A program made the position numbers and the translations under genes. Below, piece by piece: positions 1-11,058 of a stretch of DNA of 64,000 nucleotides. Location of the stretch: the NCBI RefSeq assembly GCF_050003625.1, contig NC_134397.1, positions 277,816,070 to 277,880,069 on the forward strand, written 5' to 3'. The notes below the pieces were generated by a model. It was given only the letters and a program-made list of their open reading frames with translations, was not told where the DNA came from and did not search any database. The stretch comes from Haematobia irritans (lineage: Eukaryota; Arthropoda; Insecta; Diptera; Muscidae). Positions within the stretch are counted from its first letter, which is position 1. Each line of letters begins with the position of its first letter.

Positions 1-36
1 TGACCTTTGTTTGTACGTTAATAGTATTATTAATAT

Positions 37-355
37 GGGGAGCCACCGTGGTGCAATGGCAATAGCATGCCTGCCTTGCAAACACAAGGTAGTGGATTCG
101 ATTCCTGCTTCGACCGAACACCAAAAGGTTTTCCAGCGGTGGATTATCCCACCTCAGTAATGCTGGTGACATTTCTGAATGTTTCAAAGTTTCTCTAAGT
201 GGTTTCACTGCAATGTGGAACGCCGTTCGGACTCGGCTATAAAAAGGAGGTCTTAACATGGAATCGGGTAGCACTCAATGATAAGAGAGAAGCCCACTGT
301 TGTGGTATCACAATGGACTGAATAGTCGGGCTGCCACCTTACCTTACCTAACCTA
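37..355 (+). mobile_element. tRNA-derived SINE, full length
   Basis: The head carries a tRNA-like pol III promoter: an A-box-like stretch (TGGTGCAATGG) and a B box (GGATTCGATTCC) about 40 bases later. The body ends in CCTAA-type repeats. It is flanked by an 11-bp target duplication ATTATTAATAT at 26-36 and 356-366, which fixes the ends. At least six other pieces of the same family lie in this window. It is non-coding and would be moved by a LINE in trans (family knowledge). Confidence 0.85.
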
Positions 356-366
356 ATTATTAATAT

Positions 367-926
367 ACCGCAAAAAAGAATGAACATTCTTTATGTTAAT
401 AATATGTATGCTAATATAAATTTGATTGCTCCCAGATTTAAACCAGTTAGGTCGCTACAAAATGTCTTTATTTTAAAAACGCCGCATCTTTGGCTCGGAT
501 TCAACAACAAAATTGTTTAGAAAGATCAAAATCTTTTGATCCAAGATACTTTTTTTTGTGAGTGTAGATATACTTTTCAATCCTTAAGAAATAGTTTAAT
601 AAAGCTCCTAACATGGATCTCCCGCTAAATACTTATCTCACCACCATCGTATATGACATTTTGTGATCTCCGACGAATATTTTGATGCTTCCCAATAAAT
701 ACAGGTGTATAAAAGGACAAATTTGGGGGGTTTGTTATTTCGGTAACTTAAAGTATCAAGACAATATCTGAAAGTTATAGTTAAAAATTACACCAGGGCA
801 TTAAATTTTCCTGCTTTTAACAACGCTTTGTGGACATCTCAAAATATGGAGTATAATTTATTTCAATTTAAGCACGACGTATGTAGTTAATTCTTGCTAT
901 GAAACTGTTTAACTTTTTTCTGTGTA
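367..926. other. AT-rich stretch with a MITE remnant, no gene
   Basis: No supported coding region. About 380-564 resembles the right part of the TIR element at 15517-16087: shared phrases around 'taggtcgc', 'ttattttaaa' and 'gcatctttg', and both end in a T-run followed by GAGTG or AGTG and TA. The rest shows nothing recognisable. Confidence 0.5.
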
Positions 927-1486
927 CACGCACAGAAAACCCATGTTTGGACATGGTTGCCGCATCCATTTAATGCTTATCTAGAGCATGTAATTGCCGC
1001 GAAAACCATGTATTTTGTAGTTGTAAAAAAAGTTTTCGAGCGGACGATGGTGGCAATAAGCATTTGAATGGTTCCCAAAACCGCAAACATGTTCTATCAT
1101 TTAAATGATAGAATTTGAGACCATTAAATGGTCGGGAAAATCATGTACCTGACCATTCAATTTTTTTACTTTTTTACAGGGAAAGTATAGACATATCTAG
1201 AACCATTACATGGCCATAAAGACATTGTTTCCGTGACCATTTAATTTTTTAATTTTTTTGCAGCGAAAAGAATTTTATAAAAACTTTGAGCAGGTACACA
1301 CGATTTTCATTTTGCGCGTCAGTCGTGTGTTGATTGTTTTTTGGAATGGACGTAGAATACGGAATTACTGTGTTTTGTGTTAATTTACTATTCAGAAGTG
1401 ACACGTGGTTTTATGTGAACACAAAAAAGGAAAGTGTAATTGAAAAAATGTACCTGTTTTTTTCTGCATTTTGCTATATGGTATCA

Positions 1487-2368
1487 TGTAATAAAACCTC
1501 GCTTAAGCTTGCAGCAATCTTTTGTAATTATGTTCTCAAAAGGTGTTATATGAGATGTTTATGTATGCTGCCTATGGTAGGGTGTTTAACCATAATTGAT
1601 TTTGTGGCTATGGACTGTGGGAGCCTTTGAAAGCTAACTTCAGTCGGGTAATGGGGGGTTCTTGACCATTCCACACAAAACAGTCTTAACAGAAAATTAT
1701 TTTAGACTCCCTTTCTTATAAATCATACCGGGCTATGGGATCAAAACTAAATCAAAAAATTGTATTCCCCTCCATACAATGTGATCTCAGATATTATGAG
1801 ATCTGCGATCCCCATCCTATTGTCCTGATCGCGCTCTATATCAGAACCCCATACGACTTTACCTTAGTCACACATTACCACATTTGTACGAAAACGCAAA
1901 ATTTTAGCTCACCAATTCATTTTAAATTATATATATATTTATTCAAATCATTATCCTAGTGTATATTAATAATTATTTAACAACGAAATTTAAATTATTG
2001 GAGTATATTCAAATAGTATATAAAATTTATTTCGAGAAATAGCGATATGAAATAATTGACATTTTAAACGGAGATATAAATTGTAGATAAAAAGTTTACG
2101 ATTTTACATTTTCTTTGTTTGAAGATCGAATTCAGAAAAATGTAAATTTAGTCATGAAAATTTAGATTTATAAGTATTAAGAAAAAATCCGAAAATATCA
2201 AATTATAACATGAACAAAACGATATATTAAACAATGGCAACTCTATGAATCTCAATTAAAATGAGAATGCAATCCGGAACTAAATCGTGAGAAAAAACTA
2301 GCCACACTTGATTCGAGATGTTTCACAAATTCCAACTTCTTAAAAATAACACAAAACTGCATTCAAAA
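1487..2368. other. Unassigned AT-rich DNA inside the split TIR element
   Basis: Absent from the intact copy at 8.7-9.9 kb, so it was inserted or belongs to a longer form. Short open frames here (for example 1735-1959) have no recognisable similarity and no coding bias that I can see. Confidence 0.4.
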
Positions 2369-2659
2369 GTTTTTATACCCTCCATCATAGGATGGGGGTA
2401 TATTAACTTTGTCATTCCGTTTGTAACACATCGAAATATTGCTCTAAGACCCCATAAAGTATATATATTCTGGGTCGTGGTGAAATTCTGAGTCGATCTA
2501 AGCATGTCCGTCCGTCCGTCCGTCCGTCCGTCCGTCTGTTGAAATCACGCTAACTTCCGAACGAAACAAGCTATCGACTTGAAACTTGGCACAAGTAGTT
2601 GTTATCGATGTAGGTCGGATGGTATTGAAAATGGGCCATATCGGTCCACTTTTACGTAT

Positions 2660-3760
2660 AGCCCCCATATAAAGGGACCCTCAGATTTGGCTTGTGGAGC
2701 CTCTAACAGAAGCATATTTCATCCGATCCGGCTGAAATTTGGTATATGGTGTTGGTATATGGTCTCTAACAACCATGCAAAAATTGTTCCACATCGGTTC
2801 ATAATTATATATAGCCCCCATATAAACCGATCCCCAGATTTGGCTTGCGGAGCCTAAAAGAGAAGCAAATTTCATCCGATCCGGCCGAAATTTGGTACAT
2901 GGTGTTGGTATATGGTCTCTAACAACCATGCAAAAATTGGTCCACATCGGTTCATAATTATATATAGCCCCCATATAAACCGATCCCCAGATTTGGCTTG
3001 CGGAGCCTAAAAGAGAAGCAAATTTCATCCGATCCGGCCGAAATTTGCTACATGGTGTTGGTATATGGTCTCTAACAACCGTGCAAAAATTGGTCCATAT
3101 CGGTCCTTAATTATATATAGCCCCCATATAAACCGATCCCCAGATTTGGCTTGCGGAGCCTCTAAAAGAAGCAAATTTCATCCGATCCGGCTGAAATTTG
3201 GTACATGATGTTGGTGTTTGGTCTCTAACAACCATGCAAAAATTGGTCCACATCGGTCCATAATTATATATAGCCCCCATATAAACCGATCCCCAGATTT
3301 GGCTTGCGGAGCCTCAAAGAGAAGCAATTTTCATCCGATCCGGCTGAAATTTGGTACATGATGTTGGTATATGGTCTCTAACAACCATGCAAAAATTGGT
3401 CCACATCGGTCTATAATTATATATAGACCCCATATAAACCGATCTCCAAATTTGGCTTGCGAAGCCTCAAAGAGAAGCAAATTGTATCCGATCCGGCTGA
3501 AATTTGGTACATGGTATTGGTATATGGTCTCTAACAACCGTGCAAAAATTGGTTCACATCGGTCCATAATTATATATAGCGCCCATATAAACCGATCCCC
3601 AGATTTGGGTTGCGGAGCCTCAAAGAGAAGCAAATTGCTTCCGATCCGGCTGAAATTTGGTACATGGTATTGGTATATGGTCTCTAACAACCGTGCAAAA
3701 ATTGGTTCACATCGGTCCATAATTATATATAGCCCCCATATAAACCTTGCCATCGGCAAG
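2660..3760 (+). repeat. Tandem array, 153-bp unit, about 7 copies
   Basis: The phrase CAGATTTGGCTTG recurs at 2835, 2988, 3141 and 3294 with spacing of exactly 153, and continues with small changes to about 3602. Units include 'tagcccccatataaaccga' and 'catccgatccggctgaaat'. Because 153 is a multiple of three, long open frames run through on both strands with a 51-residue repeat; these are artefacts of the repeat, not genes. Confidence 0.9.
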
Positions 3761-3876
3761 CGTTACCGCAACTTAAGTAATTCGATTCTGGATGGCAGTG
3801 TTTAGAAGAAGTTTCTACGCAATCCATGATGGAGGGTACATAAGCTTCCGCCTGGCCGAACTTACGGCCGTATATA

Positions 3877-4811
3877 AAGGGTGATTTGTTAAGAGCTTGA
3901 TAACTTTTTTTTTAAAAAAAAAACGCATAAAATTTGCAAAATCTCATCGGTTCTTTATTTGAAACGTTAGATTGGTCCATGACATTTACTTTTTGAAGAT
4001 AATTTCATTTAAATGTTGACCGCGGCTGCGTCTTAGGTGGTCCATTCGGAAAGTCCAATTTTGGGCAACTTTTTCGAGCATTTCGGCCGGAATAGCCCGA
4101 ATTTCTTCGGAAATGTTGTCTTCCAAAGCTGGAATAGTTGCTGGCTTATTTCTGTAGACTTTAGACTTGACGTAGCCCCACAAAAAATAGTCTAAAGGCG
4201 TCAAATCGCATGATCTTGGTGGCCAACTTACCGGTCCATTTCTTGAGATGAATTGTTCTCCGAAGTTTTCCCTCAAAATGGCCATAGAATCGCGAGCTGT
4301 GTGGCATGTAGCGCCATCTTGTTGAAACCACATGTCAACCAAGTTCAGTTCTTCCATTTTTGGCAACAAAAAGTTTGTTAGCATCGAACGATAGCGATCG
4401 CCATTCACCGTAACGTTGCGTCCAACAGCATCTTTGAAAAAATACGGTCCAATGATTCCACCAGCGTACAAACCACACCAAACAGTGCATTTTTCGGGAT
4501 GCATGGGCAGTTCTTGAACGGCTTCTGGTTGCTCTTCACTCCAAATGCGGCAATTTTGCTTATTTACGTAGCCATTCAACCAGAAATGAGCCTCATCGCT
4601 GAACAAAATTTGTCGATAAAAAAGCGGATTTTCTGCCACTGATTTTGGTAATAAAATTCAATGATTTGCAAGCGTTGCTCGTTAGTAAGTCTATTCATGA
4701 TGAAATGTCAAAGCATACTGAGCATCTTTCTCTTTGACACCATGTCTGAAATCCCACGTGATCTGTCAAATACTAATGCATGAAAATCCTAACCTCAAAA
4801 GAATCACCCTT
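3877..4811 (-). mobile_element. Mariner element, DD41D (rosa-like) group, internally deleted
   Basis: Imperfect TIRs (AAGGGTGATTTGTTAAGAG against AAGGGTGATTCTTTTGAGG) sit between TA dinucleotides at 3875-3876 and 4812-4813. It lies in the last bases of the DINE-like element: removing it restores CTTACGGCCGTA next to CTTGTT, as in other DINE ends. At 935 bp it is shorter than an intact mariner of about 1.3 kb because the middle of the transposase gene is missing. Confidence 0.9.
3986..4698 (-). pseudogene. DD41D mariner transposase, deleted and out of frame
   Basis: The intact 217-residue frame (3986-4639) covers the catalytic domain: FSDEAHF (first D), MWFQQDGATCHTA (second D) and SCDLTPLDYFLW (third D). 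I count 41 residues between the second and third aspartates, which defines DD41D. The first 20 codons of the gene, starting MNRLTNEQR at 4698, remain but join in the wrong frame to the catalytic part. The helix-turn-helix DNA-binding region is lost, so it cannot transpose itself. Nearly identical to the copy at 12.7 kb apart from the deletion ends. Confidence 0.9.
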
Positions 4812-4822
4812 TACTTGTTTTT

Positions 4823-5857
4823 TATTCTTTTTGTTTACTCACCGGTCATGCAAATATTCGATGAAGGCCTTCAGGAATGTTTGATGCGGGGGAGAGGTGA
4901 TTATTTTATGTTGCAACGTAGATGTTCGATGATGCGCAGGTTTGGTATGCGGTTAATTATCATTAATACGATCGATTGCCTTACTGAGCATTTCAATGCA
5001 CTTATAAATTGAGTTTTTTGATGATTTTTGTTGAGAATGAAATGTATTAGGGTGGTTCTTAAAAACTATTGCATTTCAAATGGGGCTGGTTTCACTCTTT
5101 ATGAAATCGAATTGCCTTATCAAAAAAAAATAATTAAATTAGTTTTTTTTTTAAAGCAAACAAGAAAATCGTGCAAAAAAATTAATATATACTTACTTAA
5201 GAAATTTTTATTTTTTTTTTTTTTTTTGACCATAGTGAATAATTTGACTTTTCCTTATGGAGACATTTCTGTCATATAATTTCTGCTTCTATTACGGGTT
5301 TGAAATTTTATGATGAGGATCTTGATTTGGGTTTTATTGTAAATGAATTTTGTACGGCATAACTTCTTACATTATGGCAATTTATATCGAGTGCAGAAAT
5401 TGGTCAAACTAGGGTTAATGGGTTTTCTTTCAACAATTGCAAAAAAATAGCCTTCCCTCCTCTCTGCCCGTAGAACCCCGTAGGGGAATTTGGCAATCAG
5501 GAGGAGAATTTGGCAATCAGGAGGAGGGTGAAGAGAAAAAATGTGCTTGACCACAATGAGGCAACTGCAAAATCTTTTTATATTGCTTTGCAAAATTCTT
5601 CCTTCAGAACACAAAATAATTTACGTGGCATTTGGACTGGATCTTTTGGCCTTTGGTAATATCCAATTTTCTATGGAAAAATTAAATACAAAATGTATGA
5701 AATATTACAAATCTCAAATTTTCCGATTTTCACAGAAGTTCACAAAAATACATTGGCGTATTACCTTTTTGTTAATAAAAACACTAATTAAAGAATCTTT
5801 GTAGAGTACTGCTGCGTTGATTACACTGAAAATTCTCAATTAATTTGAACTTTTATG
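4823..5857. other. AT-rich stretch, no gene seen
   Basis: Contains T and A homopolymers (about 5210-5227) and a short direct duplication of 'gaatttggcaatcaggagga' near 5487-5527. A small pair of inverted 9-mers, GTAGAGTAC near 5802 and GTACTCTAC near 6965, brackets the MITE at 5858-6912 and may mark an older host MITE. Confidence 0.4.
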
Positions 5858-6349
5858 CACTCTTAGAAAAATATGTTTTTCATATGTTCCGATGTAAACA
5901 AAGTGTGTTTCGGGCACAATTTTAAAACACAATATATTTAAGTGCAAACATGTAATGTTCCTAAACTAACACTAAATGTTTGGGACATCTATGTTAATAT
6001 GTTGGAATATATTATGTTTGGGGCATAAATGTTTCACAAAAATCATATGTGTGAATGCAAACATATATAAATTTACACATTTCGACTAAACATACATATG
6101 TTGTGATATTTTATCCAAAGCGACAGAGAGAGTATAGAGAAAGAAATAGAGATGGAAACCGGGAGAGTTGACGAAAGATATCAACATAACACAGCGAAAG
6201 AATCAAAAGAACAATTTCTGTGAAACCGCTGGTATGTTGTTTCGGAAAACTGTTTTATGATAAGGCCAAAAATTTGAATGAAATCGAAGTTTCATTATAA
6301 AAATTTAATATAGTATAAATATAAATGTGCAAATTAAAAAAAAACAAGT

Positions 6350-6426
6350 TTTCGGTCGGAGCAGGGATTGAACCCACGACCCTTTGCATGCAAGTCAGAC
6401 ATGCTAACCACTGTTCCACGTGGCAA
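6350..6426 (-). other. tRNA-like pol III promoter segment inside the MITE
   Basis: On the minus strand there is GGAACAGTGGTTAGCATG (A-box-like), then GGGTTCAATCCCTGC (B-box-like) about 40 bases on, as in the SINE heads of this window. It does not fold into a complete tRNA with acceptor stem as far as I can judge by eye. A matching segment is at about 18010-18085 in the second copy. Confidence 0.6.
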
Positions 6427-6540
6427 ACAAATGTATATTTCTGTTAAATAATGTTATGTTTGCATGGGCTCGTGGGCGCTGCAAACTATGCTATATAAAT
6501 GTAACTTATAACGATAATTATCTGCTGGTGACCATAACAG

Positions 6541-6615
6541 CTACGTAGCCCAGTGGATAGTGTGTTGGCTTACAAACTGTATGGTACTCGGTTCGATTCT
6601 CCGTGCAGGCGAAAG
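6541..6615 (+). other. Second, divergent tRNA-like segment inside the MITE
   Basis: TAGCCCAGTGGATAG fits an A box closely and CGGTTCGATTCTCC fits a B box about 40 bases later. It is transcribed away from the minus-strand segment at 6350-6426. A match occurs at about 18196-18270, and a 3' half remains at about 40598-40645. Best read as a tRNA-derived fragment, not a working tRNA gene. Confidence 0.6.
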
Positions 6616-7678
6616 GTAAAATTTAAAAAATTTATAAAAGTGAATAATTTCTTCAACATTATTTGTATTACAGAAAAAGGTGCCAAGAACTAAAATATTT
6701 CGTGGAAGTGAAAATGTTAGGCAATGAGAACAATCGTCTTTGGGAAAAATTCTTCCAAGCATATAATATTTTTGGGCTCAAAATGCTTCCAAACATATAA
6801 TATGTTCACATAAAACAAACATATTAATGTTTCGGCAGTATCCAATAATATATGTGTTTCCTGCAAAATACGTTTGGAACATATGTTAAATAAGCGATTT
6901 TTTTTGAGGGTGTGGATTCACTTTTATGTGATATTTTGGGTATTGATCACTTTTATTACGTCTGTACTCTACGCCAAAAAATTAATAATTCAATGTTGTA
7001 AAATTAAAATTAATAAATTTGTCAATGATCGGAAATAGAAATAAATTTTTGTAAAAACAATTTAAAATTTGTGACCACATTCATTGAAAGCAATATCAAA
7101 AATTATTTTCCACCAAAAAAAAAATGGGAATTTTTGTGATTGGAAAAAATGAAGAAAAACCCAAAATAAATGATTGTATATTTTTATTTGCAGTTACTGC
7201 ATTTGTACATTTGATGGGCACGATGTAAATATGGAATAATTACTGATTGTTGAAATTGAAATAAAATAGAGTGTGTAAAAATATATGATGTTTGCTTGAA
7301 CGGCATTATAAATACAAATAAACAATGAATTAGTTTATAAATAAATAAAAACAAATAAATAAAGTTAATTTTGTGTTTTCTTTTCCCAAGTGGCGTCCAT
7401 TTTAGGTTGTGACCATGTTCTTTTAACTAGGAGAAAAACATTTTGAATGAATACCATAACATTTTAAATCGTGACCATTGCCTTTTCATTCATACAAAAT
7501 TCTTTTGATCAATTTAATAATATTTTAGATGACGACAATTATATTTTTCTTAGAACCATGTTCAGTGAGCCAACATGGTTGCAGGTGAAAATGTTACATG
7601 GTCGCCGCAAAAATAGCTGTTATCATATTATTTTGCTCTTGGAATATGATTGTGACAATCACGTTTCTTCTCTGCGTG

Positions 7679-8745
7679 TAGCAGTAGGGTTAACGCCTTG
7701 ACAGAATAGAAAACGTTAGAGTTCGTAACTCAATCTTTTCAAAAAGCAAAATTGTATTTAATTTCATTTTCCAATTCAGCTCAGACACTAAACTACAGAC
7801 TACAAATATGTCGTAACTCCCAAAAATATCTATCACACTGACAGATGGCAATAACAATGTGTCAAACAAGTATTAACGACTAAATCACCCATAACAGTAA
7901 TCGGTATGGCCAAATGCCTGAACATTAATCAGATTAATGGCTAAACCAGATTTCAGATAACTTGACATGACGACCCTATTATTAAAGGTAATAAACAAAC
8001 ATGCATATATACTTAGCAATTATCCAATTAACATTTTAATATTTTATTATTTTATTATGACATAATTATTAACACCAAATGAATTTGCATTTGATGTACA
8101 TTGCAATGGTTTTTGGTTTCTCTCAATCGGTTCCTTTCCTTTTCAAACAATACGAAAACCAAGTAATCGAGTTAAACATTTATCGAATGTTTGTTATATA
8201 AACAACAACACACTCACACAAATCGTATACATCCACTCACATACACATACACGCGTATATATTTTCTTAATACATCTGTGACACTTACATGCCTCAATAA
8301 AACGTGAATAGCAACAATAACCAAAACAACAGCAACAACAACGACAACAACACAAGCAATAATAATAACCATTAATTATTGTGTCAATACTTCAGATGCA
8401 TTCGATAATAAACAAACGAACGAACGAATAAACTCGAGCTCACACATACGCACACACATACATGCATACTCACAGTATTACGCGTATAGCTCACGCAACG
8501 CAACGTAACAAAATGAAACGTAATTATGATTAATTTATGTAATAAATTAATACAACACCAATAAACGTAAATCACATTTCATTGAATTCTTTGCATTGAG
8601 AAAGCGAATGTGATTGGTCCTCTTCATATTCCCCGCTATACTCGTACGTAAAATTCATATTAGGATGCGATGGAAATTCCATTGAATATCCATCTGAAGA
8701 GGAAATTGAAGGTGTCCTTTATAATAATAAATGAATTTGAGTCTG
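7679..8745. other. Single-copy AT-rich island with ACA-rich simple sequence
   Basis: No coding region. About 8205-8270 and 8440-8475 are rich in CACA and 8320-8360 in CAA/ACA repeats. This texture is common in introns or intergenic regulatory DNA of flies, but nothing specific can be named. Confidence 0.4.
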
Positions 8746-9892
8746 CACGCACAGAATAACCATGTTTGGACATGGTTGCCGCATCCATTTAATGCTTATC
8801 TAGAGCATGTAATTGCCGCGAAAACCATGTATTTTGTCTTTGTAAAAATAGTTTTCGAGCAGAGAAAAATTTATGGTGGCAATAAGCATTTGAATGGTTC
8901 TCAAATACCGCAAACATGTTCTATCATTTAAATGATAGAATTTGAGACCATTAAATGGTCGGGAAAATCATGTACCTGACCATTCAATTTTTTTTACTTT
9001 TTTACAAGGAAAAAAGTATTTTTATAGGTTAAGTATAGACATGTCTAGAACCATTACATGGTCATAAAGACCATTTACATTTTTTTCATGACCATTTAAT
9101 TTTTTAACTTGTTTGCAGCGAAAAGAATTTTATAAAAAAATTGAGAAGGTACACACGATTTTCATTTTGCGCGTCAGTCGTGTGTTGTTTCTTGGAATGG
9201 ACGGAGAATACGGATTTACTGTGTTTTGTGTTAATTTATTTATTCAGAAGTGACACGTGGTTTTATGTGAACACAAAAAAGGAAAGTGTAATTGAAAAAA
9301 TGTACCTATTTTTTGTTCTGCATTTTGCTATATGGTATCATTTATTTTTATTTGCAGGTACATGATGTCTTCGTTTGTACATTTGGTGGGCACGAAGTAA
9401 ATATGGGATGATTACTTATTGTTGAAATTGAACCAAACTAGAGTGTGTAAAAATATGTGATGTTTGCTTGCACGACATTATAAATACAAATAAACAATGA
9501 ATTAGTTTATAAATAAATAAAAACAAATAAATAAAGTTGATTTTGTGTTTTCTTTTCTCGAGTGGCGTCCTTTTTTCGACGACGAAAAAAGTTTTTTCAT
9601 AAAAATCAAAACATTTTAGGTTGTGACCATGTTCTTTTAACTAAAAGAAAAACATTTTTGACGAATAACATAACATTTTAGATCGTGACCATTGTCTTTT
9701 AATGGAAACAAAATTCTTTTTATCAATATAATAACATTTTAGATGAAGACAATTGTATTTTTCTTAGAACCATGTTCACTGCGCCAACATGGTTGCAGGC
9801 TAAAATGTTACATGGTCGCCGCAAAAATAGCTGCTATCATATTATTTTGCTCTTCGAATATGATTGTGACAATCATGTTTCTTCTCTGCGTG
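8746..9892. mobile_element. TIR element, CACGCAGAG family, uninterrupted copy
   Basis: Ends CACGCACAGAATAACCATG and, inverted, CACGCAGAGAAGAAACATG, flanked by TG on both sides. Subterminal 'ttggacatggttgccgc' near the left and 'gttacatggtcgccgc' near the right. No transposase; the only open frames are short. This is the intact reference for the split copy at 927-7678. Confidence 0.8.
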
Positions 9893-10071
9893 TGTTGTGA
9901 TCCGAACTGATTGAATCATTAAATCGACGAATACTTTTTTTTCAAATCTCGCTTCCCTCCGAATTTTGTAAACATATCTAGCTTCACATCCCGAGAAAGA
10001 ATATGGTCACCCCAAGCAAGTTTTAAGTTTTAATTTTGAAAGGAGGACATGTAACATGTTCTTGGAAACTA

Positions 10072-10321
10072 CACCCAGAGAAGGAATATGATCACCTCAA
10101 ACATGTTTTAAGAGCAAAATGTTATTTTTGGGTGGTGACCATGTAACATGGTTTTCGCAACCAAGCTATTTTTTCGGAAATCATGTATCTGATTTCGGCA
10201 AGCAGGTTATATTTGACGAGAAAATAACATTTTAGTGACAAACATGTTACATGGTCACCATACAAAAATAACATTTTGCTCTTGAAACATGTTTGAGGTG
10301 ATCATATTCCTTCTCTGCGTG
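10072..10321. mobile_element. 250-bp foldback MITE with arms of about 80 bp
   Basis: Left arm CACCCAGAGAAGGAATATGA through 'ggtgaccatgtaacatg' and the right arm are inverted copies with only a few mismatches over about 80 bp. TA duplications at 10070-10071 and 10322-10323. The whole element could form one long hairpin. A solo related end lies at about 10415-10447. Confidence 0.85.
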
Positions 10322-11058
10322 TATATGTATATCTGACTACGGCAAGCAAAAGTACAAGTTTCCCACATACGTTTCCATGTTCCTCGTCCAAAATAAAATT
10401 TTTTTCCTGGACAGATTTGAGGTGATCATATTCCTTTCCTGCGTACATACAAACACAAACAAATAATGACTTGAAATAATCTAAAGTCACTTACTTACTA
10501 TTAACCACTCAGTAATAATTGAGTTTTACTTTTAATTGCCTATATTTTATAACGACCCCAGGATACATCCATATGCAGTCTACCACATTGACTTTCTATT
10601 CTGGTATGACACAATAAAGCCATGTAATAAGAAATCAATTCCTTCCAAGGGAATGTAAATATCTACATCATCAAAGGGAAAATCATTGTCTTATTAAATA
10701 ATAAAATACCTAAAAGTTATTCATGAGCAAATTCCTTATGATTGGAAATTAATTCTTCTCATCAATTGCTTCTTCAATTAATATCCTTTTTGTGTAGTCA
10801 TTTTTATTTGGAATTTTAAAATAGTTAGAACGAATATAGTGGGCCATTATGACAAGAATCTATAAAATATCCTTTGTGTATGCTAATAATAAATGTACAC
10901 TACTTCCAAACAAAGATCCTTTAATTTGAATGTTCTCGGTTAATTTAATTATGTTCTATTACCAAATGTATTATTCTGCTAGATTTAGTTGAAGGAATTT
11001 TATGTAAGTTGAAAAATCGAAATAAATTCTATTATGCAGATGCCAAATTTGAATAAGG
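10322..11058. other. Single-copy AT-rich stretch
   Basis: Apart from a related MITE end at 10415-10447 ('aggtgatcatattccttt'), no gene or repeat is recognised. Confidence 0.4.

Larger units (their letters stand above)
2369..4822 (+). mobile_element. DINE-1-like (Helitron-related) element with a mariner inside
   Basis: The head has TTTTTATACCCTCC, then 'ttctgggtcgtggtgaa', then a GTCC microsatellite (about 2504-2537), the arrangement seen in dipteran DINE-1/mini-me elements. A tandem array follows. The 3' end has a perfect short hairpin in related copies (TTCGGCCAGGCCGAA) and finishes ACTTGTTTTT after a mariner insertion at 3877-4811. Non-coding; mobilised in trans by a Helitron/Helentron if at all (family knowledge). 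Edges are accurate to about 10 bp. Confidence 0.75.
5858..6912. mobile_element. TIR element (MITE family A) with two tRNA-like segments
   Basis: Ends CACTCTTAGAAAAATATG and, inverted, CACCCTCAAAAAAAATCGC; subterminal 'catatgttcc' is also inverted. Flanked by TG on both sides. Rich in 'catatgttt' and 'acatatt' words. Three other copies occur at 16798-18567, 40236-41208 and 43749-44231. No open frame of note. The TA or TG flanks and TIRs suggest a Tc1/mariner-type MITE (inference). Confidence 0.8.
927..7678. mobile_element. TIR element (CACGCAGAG ends) split by about 5.7 kb of nested insertions
   Basis: The left end CACGCACAGAAAACC (927) and the right end CTTCTCTGCGTG (7678) are inverted and both are flanked by TA. 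The outer parts, 927-1486 and 7176-7678, align end to end with the uninterrupted 1,147-bp copy at 8746-9892. The intervening 1487-7175 is absent from that copy and holds a DINE-like element (with a mariner inside), a second MITE (5858-6912), and about 2.2 kb I cannot assign. TA duplication and TIRs suggest a Tc1/mariner-type non-autonomous element (inference). Confidence 0.7.

Noticed and set aside
2660..3760. CRISPR-like regular spacing
   Set aside because: Units are wholly repeated with no unique spacers, in an animal genome.
2681..3805. Repeat-protein-like frames on both strands
   Set aside because: Same array artefact as above inside a DINE-like element.
6541..6615. Functional tRNA gene
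   Set aside because: A and B boxes are present but no convincing acceptor stem or cloverleaf, and it recurs within a mobile element.
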